NCBI GenBank assembly: GCA_902792895.1
Contig: CADBBK010000004.1
Coordinates: forward strand, 186,464-250,463
From: an uncultured Bacteroidales bacterium
GTDB taxonomy: Bacteria; Bacteroidota; Bacteroidia; Bacteroidales; Muribaculaceae
DNA length: 64,000 bases
Direction of reading: 5' to 3'
Both the position numbers and the translations under genes were made by a program. Shown here piece by piece: positions 7,193-16,237 of this stretch (position 1 is its first letter; each line of letters begins with the position of its first letter). The notes beneath the pieces are model-generated. The model saw nothing but the letters and a program-made list of their open reading frames with translations, made no database searches and was not told the origin of the DNA.

Positions 7193-9070
7193 TTATCTGC
7201 CCAACAAAACGAGCAGGATGTTGATATCACTGGGCGAGACGCCGGGGATACGGGAGGCCTGACCCACAGTCTCGGGGTCAATGGCCTGGAGTTTCTGGCG
7301 CGCCTCGGTCGAAATCTGATGAATCTGGGAGTAGTCAAACTTACCCTTGAGCGTCACGTTGTCGAGGCGGGCGACACGCTCGGCGAGTTGTGTCTCGCGC
7401 TCGATATAGCCGCGGTACTTGATGGCAACCTCGGCGGCCTCGACAATTTCGTTGCGGCGGGCATCTTCCAGGGCGGCTATGTGCACCTGCAATTCGGGCA
7501 ACGCCTCGGCGAGGATAGCCATATTGAGTTGCGGACGCAGCAACAGGTCATGCAGGCGCTGTCCCTGGGACAAGGGTTGCATGCCATGAGCCTCAAGCAC
7601 GGGATTGATGACGGCTGCCTTGACGGTGAACTCGCGGCAGAAAGCAGTCAATGCGTCAATCTGAGCACGCTTACTCAACAGCAGGTCATAGCGCTCACGC
7701 GTCGCGAGTCCCAAGCAGTAACCTTTCTCGGTCAAACGCATGTCGGCATCATCCTGGCGCAGCAGGATGCGGTGCTCGGCGCGTGAGGTAAACATGCGGT
7801 ACGGCTCATCCACGCCACAGGTCACCAGGTCATCAATCAGCACACCGATGTAAGCCTCGTTACGGCTCAGGGTAAACGGTTCACGACCGGTCACATTCTG
7901 GTGGGCATTGATGCCGGCAATGAGTCCCTGCCCTGCCGCTTCCTCATAGCCTGTCGTGCCATTGACCTGCCCGGCAAGGAACAGGTTCTTCACGATTTTG
8001 GACTCAAGGGTGTGGTTGAGCTGCGTGGGGTCAAAGAAGTCATACTCGATGGCATAACCGGGACGGAAGGCATGCACATCCTTCAGGGCGGGAATGTGGC
8101 GCAACGCCTCAATCTGCACCTCCCAGGGCAGCGACGATGAGAATCCGTTGAGATACATCTCATGCGTAGCTGCACCCTCGGGCTCAATGAAAAGTTGATG
8201 CGAAGTCTTGTCGGCGAAGGTCACAATCTTGGTCTCGATGCTGGGGCAATAACGGGGGCCGATGCTGGTGATTTGACCATTGTATAGCGGTGACTGAGGC
8301 AGACCGCGACGCAGCACTTCATGCACTTGCTCGTTGGTATGCACGATCCAGCAGGGACGTTGCGTCAGCGTTGTGCCGATGCCTGGCAGATAAGAAAAAT
8401 GATGGAAATCCTGCTCGCCGTCCTGACGGATGCACTGCGAGAAATCGATGGTGCGCTCATCCAGACGCGGCGGCGTGCCGGTTTTCATGCGGCCCACGGT
8501 GAAGCCGAGGGCTGCCAACTGCTCGGTAATTCCTCTTGCGGGAGGCTCTGAGACACGTCCGCCGGGAGTCTTGACGGGGCCCACATGCATCAAGCCGTTC
8601 AGGAAAGTGCCTGCGGTGAGGATCACTGCCTGGGCGCTAAAAGTCATGCCCAACACGGTCTTCACACCCTTGACTACCCCACCCTCAATCACGAATTCAT
8701 CGACAGAATCCTGCCACATGTACAGATTCGGTGTATTCTCGAGCACTTTTCGCCACTCCAGTATGAACTGCTGACGGTCACTCTGCGAACGCGGACTCCA
8801 CATAGCGGGACCCTTGCTGCGGTTGAGCATACGGAACTGGATGCTGCTGCGGTCGGTAACGATACCCATCTGGCCGCCCAACGCATCGATTTCGCGCACA
8901 ATCTGCCCCTTGGCAATGCCTCCCACAGCGGGATTGCAGCTCATCTGGGCAATCTTGTTCATGTCGATGGTGATGAGCAGCGTGCGCGACCCCAGGCGTG
9001 CTGCAGCAGCAGCCGCTTCACAGCCGGCATGACCGGCGCCCACCACTATGACATCATAGTCGCTTCTCAT
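7193..9070 (-). CDS. mnmG: tRNA uridine-5-carboxymethylaminomethyl synthesis enzyme MnmG (GidA)
   Basis: 625 residues, standard length. The N-terminal FAD-binding motif VVGAGHAGCEAAAAAARLG is immediate, followed by CNPAVGGIAKGQIVREIDALGG and, later, the MnmG signature LFLAGQVNGTTGYEEAAGQG. Together with MnmE it modifies the wobble uridine (xm5U34) of several tRNAs using FAD, NADH and methylene-THF. The frame can be extended to a TTG at 9088 overlapping ybeY, but the ATG at 9070 places the FAD motif where the family has it. It follows ybeY by 14 bp and is co-transcribed. Confidence 0.97.
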   Translation of the reverse strand: MRSDYDVIVVGAGHAGCEAAAAAARLGSRTLLITIDMNKIAQMSCNPAVGGIAKGQIVREIDALGGQMGIVTDRSSIQFRMLNRSKGPAMWSPRSQSDRQQFILEWRKVLENTPNLYMWQDSVDEFVIEGGVVKGVKTVLGMTFSAQAVILTAGTFLNGLMHVGPVKTPGGRVSEPPARGITEQLAALGFTVGRMKTGTPPRLDERTIDFSQCIRQDGEQDFHHFSYLPGIGTTLTQRPCWIVHTNEQVHEVLRRGLPQSPLYNGQITSIGPRYCPSIETKIVTFADKTSHQLFIEPEGAATHEMYLNGFSSSLPWEVQIEALRHIPALKDVHAFRPGYAIEYDFFDPTQLNHTLESKIVKNLFLAGQVNGTTGYEEAAGQGLIAGINAHQNVTGREPFTLSRNEAYIGVLIDDLVTCGVDEPYRMFTSRAEHRILLRQDDADMRLTEKGYCLGLATRERYDLLLSKRAQIDALTAFCREFTVKAAVINPVLEAHGMQPLSQGQRLHDLLLRPQLNMAILAEALPELQVHIAALEDARRNEIVEAAEVAIKYRGYIERETQLAERVARLDNVTLKGKFDYSQIHQISTEARQKLQAIDPETVGQASRIPGVSPSDINILLVLLGR

Positions 9071-9084
9071 TTCCAAACAGGGAA

Positions 9085-9528
9085 TCAATCGTTGAGGAAC
9101 ACGCCCTGGGGCAGCATGGCGAGGGCAGCATTCTCGTGCTGCTCCATGATCTCGCGTTCACCCGGGCCCTTGTCATTGATGCCGCACAGGTGCAGCACAC
9201 CGTGGATGATGACACGCATCAACTCACCACGGTAGTCCACTCCCAGCATCTCGGCATTGGAGCGAACGGTATCAAGCGAAATGACCATATCACCTGCTAT
9301 GTGCCTCGAGTTGGTATAGTCAAAGGTGATAATGTCGGTGTAATAGTCATGTCCCAGGAACTGGCGGTTGGTCTCCAGGATGTACGCATCGTCACAGAAG
9401 ACGTAGGTCAGACATCCCACCCGCTGGTTCAAGGTTGCAGCAACAGCTACAATCCAGTCCTGCACCGCCGACTCGTTGAGTCGCGGCATCGAGACGTTAC
9501 CTTGGGTCATGTAGATGATTTCAGTCAT
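9085..9528 (-). CDS. ybeY: Endoribonuclease YbeY (rRNA maturation)
   Basis: 147 residues. The UPF0054 metal motif appears as HGVLHLCGINDKG; the two first His ligands are present, while the third position, His in the usual HGxLHLxGYDH, is replaced in the way common to Bacteroidetes YbeY. YbeY acts in 16S rRNA 3'-end processing and ribosome quality control. The frame extends to 9570, but the promoter -7 box (9557-9564) sits inside that extension, so the ATG at 9528 (MTEIIYMTQG) is the real start. First gene of the ybeY-mnmG-apt-uvrC operon. Confidence 0.9.
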   Translation of the reverse strand: MTEIIYMTQGNVSMPRLNESAVQDWIVAVAATLNQRVGCLTYVFCDDAYILETNRQFLGHDYYTDIITFDYTNSRHIAGDMVISLDTVRSNAEMLGVDYRGELMRVIIHGVLHLCGINDKGPGEREIMEQHENAALAMLPQGVFLND

Positions 9529-9556
9529 TGTAAACAGCGTTTTCAAAAACGGGAGA

Positions 9557-9564
9557 CAAAGATA
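9557..9564 (-). promoter_or_regulatory. -7 element of the ybeY-mnmG-apt-uvrC operon
   Basis: TATCTTTG on the minus strand, 29 nt upstream of the ybeY ATG at 9528. No precise -33 TTTG at 19-21 bp. It decides the ybeY start by excluding the upstream ATG at 9570. Confidence 0.65.
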
Positions 9565-9921
9565 ACACATTATTTTTACAAATCAGCATAAAACCGGCAA
9601 GATTTAACCCAACAATGGCTTTAAGGACCAAAAAACGACCTCTCAGAGCAAAAATGGCCCCAGAGACCCCCTACCCGATTTTTCTGAGAAAAAGCCAAAA
9701 ACCGCTAACCGCACTGAAAAACAGGCAAAAACCGCATTTTAACCCGCTGAGAATTGAAAATTTGTCGGCGCCGGGCCATCCATCGAGAATTATTTGACGA
9801 ATTTTGGCATTAAATTTGCAGGGATGATAATAAAACAGTACCTTTGAGGGAATCTTACCGCCGAGCCTCTAGACCCGCGATAACTGGCAAGAAAAAAATA
9901 ACAACATAAAAACTTTGAGTT
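9565..9921. other. Divergent intergenic region ybeY / nfeD
   Basis: About 360 bp. A 60-codon open frame at 9615-9797 has Lys/Pro/Arg-rich composition without recognisable features and is treated as non-coding. The only identified element is the nfeD promoter at 9815-9846. Confidence 0.55.
9815..9846 (+). promoter_or_regulatory. Bacteroidetes promoter for nfeD-SPFH pair
   Basis: TTTG at 9815-9818 and TACCTTTG at 9839-9846 with a 20-bp spacer, close to the consensus. The leader to the ATG at 9922 is about 70 nt. Confidence 0.75.
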
Positions 9922-10374
9922 ATGATAGATTATTTCACATCCAATCTCTGGCTCATCTGGGTTATCATTTCCATCGTGTGCCTCATCCTTGAATTATCTT
10001 CTGGTGATTTCTTCATCTTGTGCTTTGCCATCGGTGCCGCTGTGGCCGCCATCATCGCCGGCTGCGGTCTGTCACCCACATGGCAGATCATCCTGTTTGC
10101 TATCGTTTCCGTCCTGAGTCTGCTGCTCGTGCGTCCGGCCCTGATTAAAAAACTGCACAAACCCAACCGCGAACGCCTGAGCAACGCCGAGGCCATGGTT
10201 GGCCAGGAAGGTCGCGTCAGCGAGGCCATCGAGGCCGGCGGCTACGGACGTGTAGCCATCGACGGCGACGACTGGAAGGCCCTGAGTGCCGACGGCAGTG
10301 CCATCGCCAAGGACACCCGCGTGCGTGTTACCAAAATGGATAGCATCATCCTCACGGTCGAGCCCATCGACTGA
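9922..10374 (+). CDS. NfeD-family membrane protein
   Basis: 150 residues. Three closely spaced hydrophobic segments (about residues 8-30, 32-48 and 52-70) are followed by a soluble C-terminal domain (about 85-150) with the pattern EAMVGQEGRVSEAIEAGGYGRVAIDGDDWKA, the small beta-barrel (OB-like) domain of short NfeD proteins. These partner with SPFH/stomatin proteins to organise membrane microdomains, and here the next gene, 76 bp downstream, is indeed an SPFH protein. Inner membrane. The exact role in Bacteroidales is not established. Confidence 0.9.
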   Translation: MIDYFTSNLWLIWVIISIVCLILELSSGDFFILCFAIGAAVAAIIAGCGLSPTWQIILFAIVSVLSLLLVRPALIKKLHKPNRERLSNAEAMVGQEGRVSEAIEAGGYGRVAIDGDDWKALSADGSAIAKDTRVRVTKMDSIILTVEPID

Positions 10375-10450
10375 AATGAGATAGAGTAGGGGAGACTCCT
10401 CTTCATTTGACAACCAACGAACATTATTCATCAATTAAATTCTAAACAAT

Positions 10451-11413
10451 ATGCCAATTTCACCAGTAGGGATTTTTCTCATCGTCATTATTTTACTGGC
10501 TCTGATCCTTGTCAAGAACAGCCTTGTAATCATCCCGCAAAGCGAGACCAAGATCATCGAGCGCCTGGGTAAGTACTATGCAACGCTCAAACCCGGCATC
10601 AACATCATCATCCCGTTTATCGACCGCGCCAAGACCATCGTGGCCTACGAGCACGGACGCTACCGCACCACCAACGTGATTGACCTGCGTGAGCAAGTCT
10701 ATGACTTCGACAAGCAGAACGTGATCACCAAGGACAACGTCATGACGCAGATCAATGCACTGCTCTATTTCCAGATCATGGACCCCTTCAAGGCCGTGTA
10801 CGAAATCAACAACCTGCCCAACGCTATCGAGAAACTCACCCAGACCACACTGCGTAACATCATCGGTGAACTCGAGTTGGACCAGACGCTGACCTCGCGC
10901 GACACCATCAACTCCAAGCTGCGTGCCGTCCTCGACGACGCCACCAACAAGTGGGGTATCAAGGTCAACCGTGTCGAGCTGCAGGACATCCAGCCGCCGC
11001 AAACCGTGCTGCAGGCCATGGAGAAACAGATGCAGGCCGAGCGTAACAAGCGCGCCACCATCCTCACCAGCGAGGGTCAGAAACAGGCTGCCATCCTCCA
11101 GTCCGAAGGTCAAAAGACCGCTCGTATCAACCAGGCCGAGGCCGACAAGCAGACCGAAATCCTGCGCGCCGAGGGTGAAGCACAGGCTCGCATCCGCCGC
11201 GCCGAAGCCGAGGCTATCGCCATCGACAAGATTACCCAAGCTGTGGGACAGAGCACCAATCCCGCCAACTACCTGCTGGCTCAGAAGTACATCCAGATGC
11301 TCGACACCGTAGCCAGCGGCGACAAGACCAAGACGGTCTACCTGCCCTATGAGGCCACCAACCTGCTGGGTTCCATCGGCGGCATCAAGGACCTCTTCGC
11401 CAAGGACGAATAA
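10451..11413 (+). CDS. SPFH/Band 7 (stomatin/paraslipin-like) membrane protein
   Basis: 320 residues. A single N-terminal membrane segment (GIFLIVIILLALILV, about residues 7-21) precedes the SPFH domain (SETKIIERLGKYYATLKPGIN..., to about 190) and a long Ala/Glu/Gln-rich coiled coil (RATILTSEGQKQAAILQSEG, about 195-265) that drives oligomerisation. This is the slipin/QmcA type. It pairs with the upstream NfeD gene as in many bacteria and probably forms a ring-like scaffold at the inner membrane. Followed by a strong terminator. Confidence 0.93.
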   Translation: MPISPVGIFLIVIILLALILVKNSLVIIPQSETKIIERLGKYYATLKPGINIIIPFIDRAKTIVAYEHGRYRTTNVIDLREQVYDFDKQNVITKDNVMTQINALLYFQIMDPFKAVYEINNLPNAIEKLTQTTLRNIIGELELDQTLTSRDTINSKLRAVLDDATNKWGIKVNRVELQDIQPPQTVLQAMEKQMQAERNKRATILTSEGQKQAAILQSEGQKTARINQAEADKQTEILRAEGEAQARIRRAEAEAIAIDKITQAVGQSTNPANYLLAQKYIQMLDTVASGDKTKTVYLPYEATNLLGSIGGIKDLFAKDE

Positions 11414-11475
11414 TCGGGTAGGGGAGAACACAAGCCATCTTTAGCGGCCCGCAGGGGCTGCTACCCTAAGGAACA

Positions 11476-11515
11476 GTTCCGTTTTGCAAAAGAAATTTTG
11501 CTAACGGAACTTTTT
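11476..11515 (+). terminator. Rho-independent terminator after SPFH gene
   Basis: GTTCCGTT (11476-11483) pairs with AACGGAAC (11503-11510), extended internally by GCAAAA/TTTTGC around a GAAA loop, then TTTTT at 11511-11515. Strong hairpin with T-tract. Confidence 0.85.
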
Positions 11516-11577
11516 CTTTGGCAATTGGCCCAATGAAATTGTGGGAAAGGGTGGGGGAGAGTAGAGAATATTTTTTG

Positions 11578-11585
11578 TACCTTTG
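11578..11585 (+). promoter_or_regulatory. -7 element for glycosyltransferase gene
   Basis: TACCTTTG, 56 nt upstream of the ATG at 11642. No clear -33 element. Confidence 0.6.
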
Positions 11586-11641
11586 TGGCTGAAAAATCGA
11601 TGCGGCTTCACAATCAATGGCCGTAAAAATCTAATTAACAG

Positions 11642-12790
11642 ATGATTAACGTTTTCCATATCGTATCTAACAAGCACTGGACCGGTGCCGAGCAATACAC
11701 CTATGACCTGGTGGAGCGGCTGCGCAACGACGAGGACTTCTACGTCGAGGTCGTCTGCCGCAAGCACCCCAACGTGCTCAAGCAATACCGCCGACTGGAG
11801 ATTCCCATCTCCATCCTGCCCCTCAAGGGCGTGACCGACATCGACTCTCCCGTGCGTTTTGCACGCCTGCTGCGCAAGGGGCACAACATCATCCATGTGC
11901 ACAGCTTCAGGGACGCCTTCATGGCAGTGATGGCACGGCGCATCAGCGAGAACCGCGACACGCGCGTCGTGGTGAGCGTCCATGGCGTCTACAAGCCCAA
12001 GAAGAACTACATGTACACCAAGCTGTACAAGTCCATCGACTGCTTTGTCTTCTCCTCCGAGATGGCAAGGGAGGCCTTCCTGGGTAAAGCCAAGAAGACC
12101 TATGCCGACCGTGGCGTGGTGCTGCGCGACAGCGTGTGTGACAGCCAGATAGGCACTCAGGTGCCCGACCTGCGACGCGAACTGAACCTCGACAGCCACC
12201 AGGCACTCATCATGTACCACGGCAAGCTGGCCCCGGAAAAAGGCTTAGACGCCCTTCTGAGCGCGTTAACCCACGTGGACAAGAGCAAGTACCACCTGGC
12301 CATCATCGGCGAAGGACAGCCCAAATACAAGGCAAAAATCAAGGGTTTTATCGTCGCCAATGGTCTAGTCCATAACGTGTCGCTGCTCGGTTTCCGCGAC
12401 AACATCCTGGAATACCTGCGACAGGCCGACTTCGGCGTTCTGCCGTCAATTCAGCAAGAAGCGCTGGGAATCAGCAACTTGGAGTACATGATGGCCGGCA
12501 AGGCCCACATTTGCAGCAACAATGGTGCCCAGCCCGAGTATGTCCATGACGGCGTGAACGGCTTGCTCGTGCCTCCAGGCGACGAACAGGCGCTCACCGA
12601 TGCCATCAACCTGCTCATCAACGACACCGCCACCCGCAGCCGCATGGGCACCCAGGCCCAGAAGGATTTCGAGGAAAACCTCGACTATCCCGCCTTCTAC
12701 AAGAAGATGACCGACCTGTACCGCAGCCTGCTTAAGAAAGCCCCGGTCATCAACATCGTGATTCCAGAGCAGGGAGAGACGGAAGAATAG
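11642..12790 (+). CDS. GT4-type glycosyltransferase
   Basis: 382 residues, GT-B fold. N-terminal donor-independent half begins FHIVSNKHWTGAEQYTYDLVERL; the C-terminal nucleotide-sugar half has YHGKLAPEKGLDALLSAL (about residue 193 on), AIIGEGQ, and QEALGISNLEYMMAGKAHICSNNGAQPEYV, corresponding to the GT4 ExxxxxxxE region. It probably transfers a sugar in envelope polysaccharide or glycolipid synthesis, but no other glycan genes adjoin it and the sugar is unknown. Single-gene unit with its own promoter and a hairpin after the stop. Confidence 0.88.
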   Translation: MINVFHIVSNKHWTGAEQYTYDLVERLRNDEDFYVEVVCRKHPNVLKQYRRLEIPISILPLKGVTDIDSPVRFARLLRKGHNIIHVHSFRDAFMAVMARRISENRDTRVVVSVHGVYKPKKNYMYTKLYKSIDCFVFSSEMAREAFLGKAKKTYADRGVVLRDSVCDSQIGTQVPDLRRELNLDSHQALIMYHGKLAPEKGLDALLSALTHVDKSKYHLAIIGEGQPKYKAKIKGFIVANGLVHNVSLLGFRDNILEYLRQADFGVLPSIQQEALGISNLEYMMAGKAHICSNNGAQPEYVHDGVNGLLVPPGDEQALTDAINLLINDTATRSRMGTQAQKDFEENLDYPAFYKKMTDLYRSLLKKAPVINIVIPEQGETEE

Positions 12791-12817
12791 AGACGAGACC
12801 CACCAGCAACCAATAAT

Positions 12818-12858
12818 TATGAGGGTGCGTCATAATTCAGTTATGGCTCACCCTCATA
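12818..12858. terminator. Hairpin downstream of glycosyltransferase
   Basis: TATGAGGGTG (12818-12827) pairs with CACCCTCATA (12849-12858); an inner CATAA/TTATG extends the stem. No strong T-run on the plus strand. Likely terminator. Confidence 0.65.
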
Positions 12859-12947
12859 CATTATTAATGTTTATTATTAATAATTAAAATAAATGGACAA
12901 CAAAATTTGTATAAAACTATTAATGAAACACAAAAGCGCTCAATAAT

Positions 12948-12978
12948 TTTGTCAACAAAGAAATTAACATGAATTTTG
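12948..12978 (+). promoter_or_regulatory. Putative susC promoter (TTTG - 19 bp - GAATTTTG)
   Basis: TTTG at 12948-12951 and GAATTTTG at 12971-12978 (one mismatch to TAnnTTTG at the first base) lie 19 bp apart; leader to the ATG at 13046 about 60 nt. The same variant box with 20-bp spacing precedes the susC gene at 24844. Confidence 0.5.
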
Positions 12979-13045
12979 TACACTTTTTTGTTATATTTTT
13001 CACTCAAATGTTTATAAACGTTATCAGTATCTATAGAATTTACAC

Positions 13046-16000
13046 ATGAAAAAAATCTTAATTCTAGTATTTGTGTTGATGATCAGTTTCATCAATGCAA
13101 TGGCTCAGAGCGGCCAGACATTTTCTGGGACAGTGCTCGACGACCATGACGAACCGCTCATGGGAGTTAGCGTCCATGTTAAGGGAACTTCTACGGCTAC
13201 AATGACTGATGCCAATGGTCGTTTTTCCATCAAGTGTTCTCCAGGAGCAACGCTGACCTTTGACTACATTGGTTTTCTTTCACAGGAGCATGACGTGCAG
13301 GGTAAAACTTCTATCGAGGTTCGCATGAGTGAATCTCCTCATGACCTGAACGAGGTAATCGTTGTCGCTTATGGCACTGCCAAGAAAAGCAGTTACAGCG
13401 GATCTGCCAGTATGGTAGGCCAAAATGCGCTCAAGGACATCCCCATCACCACTTTTGAGAATGCGCTCAATGGACGCGTTGCGGGCCTCCAGGTCTCCAA
13501 CAGTAGCGGTCAGGCTGGTTCGACCCCAAGCATCCGCATCCGCGGTATCGGGTCAATGAACGCGAGCAATGAGCCCCTTTATGTCATCGATGGTGTGCCC
13601 GTTACCAGCGGTGACGTTGGACAAATGAGTGACTATATCTACTCAACCAACAACGTGATGAATTCGCTCAGCCCTAACGACATCGAGTCTATCTCGGTGC
13701 TTAAGGACGCTGCCGCATCGTCTCTCTACGGTTCACGCGCTGCTAATGGTGTTATCCTCATCACAACAAAGAAAGGCTCCCAAGGCAAGACCCATGTCGA
13801 TTTGAATATATCGGTGGGTTTCACGCCATCGTGGGCAACTAAAAACTATGAGCCCGCCAAGACTGAGCAGCAGGTGGAAATGCTTTACAAAGTATTCCAT
13901 GATTATAAAACCTCCGGGGGCAGCAGCGATGAAGCTGCCAATTCTTATTCCTTGGGGCAGCTCAACCGCAGGTTCAACAAGCACGGCTATGCCTTCTCCA
14001 CCGATGGTGTTGGCCTGAATGCGCCGATTATCATCAGCGACTACAACAACTCGGGTAGAGCCGGGAAATACTTCGACTGGGACAAAGCCTATTTCCGTAC
14101 TGCCACCTTCCAGAACTATGACTTCGCTGTGAGCGGTGCAACTCCTAATGTTAACTACTACACCTCGTTTGCATACACCCGCGATGAGGGCCGTATCCGC
14201 ATCAACAATTTTGACCGCTTCAGCGGACGCATCAACCTGACTGCCAAGGCTGGCAAATTCCTCGAGTTGTCTTCCAACGTCAGCGCCAGTCGCACGACCA
14301 CTGAAGGTTACAACGACACCCGCAACACTGGCAGTAATCTGTTCATGCAGACACGCAACCTGCTTTGGGGGCTTTACTGGCCCACCGACTTTGCGACAGG
14401 CGAAGATTGGACCAGCCGTTATGGCAGTTATGCCTACAATGCGCTCTACTACAACAAGCAGTGGGAAAACAGGGCACAGAACAACAAGTTCAATGTCACC
14501 GAAGCCCTCACCTTGCATCTGTTGCCTGTACTTGACGTTAAGTCGATTTTCTCCTATGACAACACTACTGTTAAGGATCACATCTACTTCAGCGCCGACC
14601 ACTTCTCTGCCTCGTCCGATAATGGCAGAGTGCATGAGATGCGCACGGTCTATGAGAAGATGGTATCAAGCACTACAGCCAATTACAACCAGAGTTTTGG
14701 CGACCACAACGTACAATTGATGGCAGGCTTTGAAGCCGAGAAGAACAAGACCGATTTCACACGCTCAACAGGTACCAATCTGCCCACCAGTACGCTCCAC
14801 ACCGTGAGCACTGCAGGCAGCACCGAAGCATCGGGCTACAATTGGGGTAATTCACTCGTTTCATTCCTTAGCAAGGCCGGCTACCAGTATGCAGGCAAGT
14901 ATTTTGCTTCAGCAAGTTTCCGCCGTGATGGTTCATCTAAGTTGAGCCGCAATTCACGCTGGGGTAACTTCTGGTCGCTTGCTGGTTCATGGAATATCAA
15001 GCGCGAGAGTTTCATGGAGTCACTGGAAAATGTGAGCGCCTTGAGGCTGCGCATGTCATATGGTGTGAATGGTACCTTGCCCACCAACAATTACGGCTAC
15101 ATGAACCTCATTACTTACAACACTAAGTACATGGGTGACCCGGGCGGCACTCTTTCCACCCTTGCAGACAATGACTTGTCGTGGGAGACCAACTACACCT
15201 ATAATGTGGGCATCGACTTCGGATTCTGGAACAATCGTCTGCGTGGTAGCATTGAGTACTTCAACCGCACATCCAAGAACCTGCTTCAGGATATGCCCAT
15301 CACACGCGTCACGGGATTTTCATCAACCCTGCGCAATATCGGACGTATCAACAACCACGGTTTGGAAACCGAAGTGAGCTATGACATCATTAGCAACCAC
15401 GGTTGGTTGTGGACAGCATCGGTCAACGCCACCTTCCTTACCAGCAAGGTCAAAAGACTGTATAATGGAGCAGACATTATCTGGTATGACCCCACTGGTG
15501 ACGATGATCGCGCACAGTACATCTATCGTGAGGGTGAATCCACATTGGCATTTTATGGCTATGAATGGGCTGGTGTAGATCCGTCAAATGGTGCCAGCGT
15601 ATATTATGTCAATGCCCCGGAAGATGACCAGAAAGGTGACTTTATTTACAACGGCCGTGGAGCGACCTATGACTATAAAAAAGCCAACAGTACGATTATT
15701 GGTAATGCCATTCCCAATGTTACAGGAGGTCTCAACACCACTTTGAGTTATAAGGGCATAGAACTGGCTGCCAACTTCATCTATAAGATTGGTGGAAGCC
15801 TCTATGATGGTGCTTACAAGGACGTGGCCGATGATGGTTACTACTGGGAACGCATCCGCTCCAAGAACTACTATGACAACATGTGGACTGCCGAGAATCA
15901 CGACGGTAGCGAGCCCATGATTCGTGGTATTGACCTGGAGGATGCCATGCAGTATTCTTCACGCCACATCTTCAATGCCAGTTTCCTGCGCCTCAAGAAT

Positions 16001-16201
16001 GTCAGCCTTGGCTACAACCTGCCCAAGGCCCTCGTCTCGAAAGCTTACATGCAGGGAGTCCGCATTTACTTTAACGCCACTAACTTGCTCACTTTCAGCA
16101 AGTACAAGGATGCCGATCCCGAGGTGAACCAGTATGGAACCCGCGGTTGGGAAACCCCGCTGGGCAAGACTTTCACCCTAGGCGTTAACTTGAAATTTTA
16201 A
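13046..16201 (+). CDS. SusC/RagA-type TonB-linked outer-membrane transporter (pair 1)
   Basis: 1051 residues, usual size. Signal peptide (MKKILILVFVLMISFINAMAQ), carboxypeptidase-regulatory-like domain (FSGTVLDDHDEPLMGVSVHVKG, about residues 28-95), TonB box-like segment LNEVIVVAYGTAKK (about 104-117), plug domain (IRIRGIGSMNASNEPLYVIDGVPV ... LKDAAASSLYGSRAANGVI) and a large beta-barrel ending in TLGVNLKF with a terminal aromatic, as expected for the last strand. With the SusD that follows it forms a TonB-powered importer for an unknown glycan or peptide. No OmpA tail, unlike the two SusC proteins at 20.6-28.7 kb. No CAZyme nearby. Confidence 0.95.
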   Translation: MKKILILVFVLMISFINAMAQSGQTFSGTVLDDHDEPLMGVSVHVKGTSTATMTDANGRFSIKCSPGATLTFDYIGFLSQEHDVQGKTSIEVRMSESPHDLNEVIVVAYGTAKKSSYSGSASMVGQNALKDIPITTFENALNGRVAGLQVSNSSGQAGSTPSIRIRGIGSMNASNEPLYVIDGVPVTSGDVGQMSDYIYSTNNVMNSLSPNDIESISVLKDAAASSLYGSRAANGVILITTKKGSQGKTHVDLNISVGFTPSWATKNYEPAKTEQQVEMLYKVFHDYKTSGGSSDEAANSYSLGQLNRRFNKHGYAFSTDGVGLNAPIIISDYNNSGRAGKYFDWDKAYFRTATFQNYDFAVSGATPNVNYYTSFAYTRDEGRIRINNFDRFSGRINLTAKAGKFLELSSNVSASRTTTEGYNDTRNTGSNLFMQTRNLLWGLYWPTDFATGEDWTSRYGSYAYNALYYNKQWENRAQNNKFNVTEALTLHLLPVLDVKSIFSYDNTTVKDHIYFSADHFSASSDNGRVHEMRTVYEKMVSSTTANYNQSFGDHNVQLMAGFEAEKNKTDFTRSTGTNLPTSTLHTVSTAGSTEASGYNWGNSLVSFLSKAGYQYAGKYFASASFRRDGSSKLSRNSRWGNFWSLAGSWNIKRESFMESLENVSALRLRMSYGVNGTLPTNNYGYMNLITYNTKYMGDPGGTLSTLADNDLSWETNYTYNVGIDFGFWNNRLRGSIEYFNRTSKNLLQDMPITRVTGFSSTLRNIGRINNHGLETEVSYDIISNHGWLWTASVNATFLTSKVKRLYNGADIIWYDPTGDDDRAQYIYREGESTLAFYGYEWAGVDPSNGASVYYVNAPEDDQKGDFIYNGRGATYDYKKANSTIIGNAIPNVTGGLNTTLSYKGIELAANFIYKIGGSLYDGAYKDVADDGYYWERIRSKNYYDNMWTAENHDGSEPMIRGIDLEDAMQYSSRHIFNASFLRLKNVSLGYNLPKALVSKAYMQGVRIYFNATNLLTFSKYKDADPEVNQYGTRGWETPLGKTFTLGVNLKF

Positions 16202-16237
16202 CTAAACATGGTCAAACTTTTCAATCACGACATATCA

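Noticed and set aside
9615-9797. 60-codon ORF upstream of nfeD
   Set aside because: Lys/Pro/Arg-rich, no signal or motif, and its 3' end lies just before a good promoter; non-coding is more likely.
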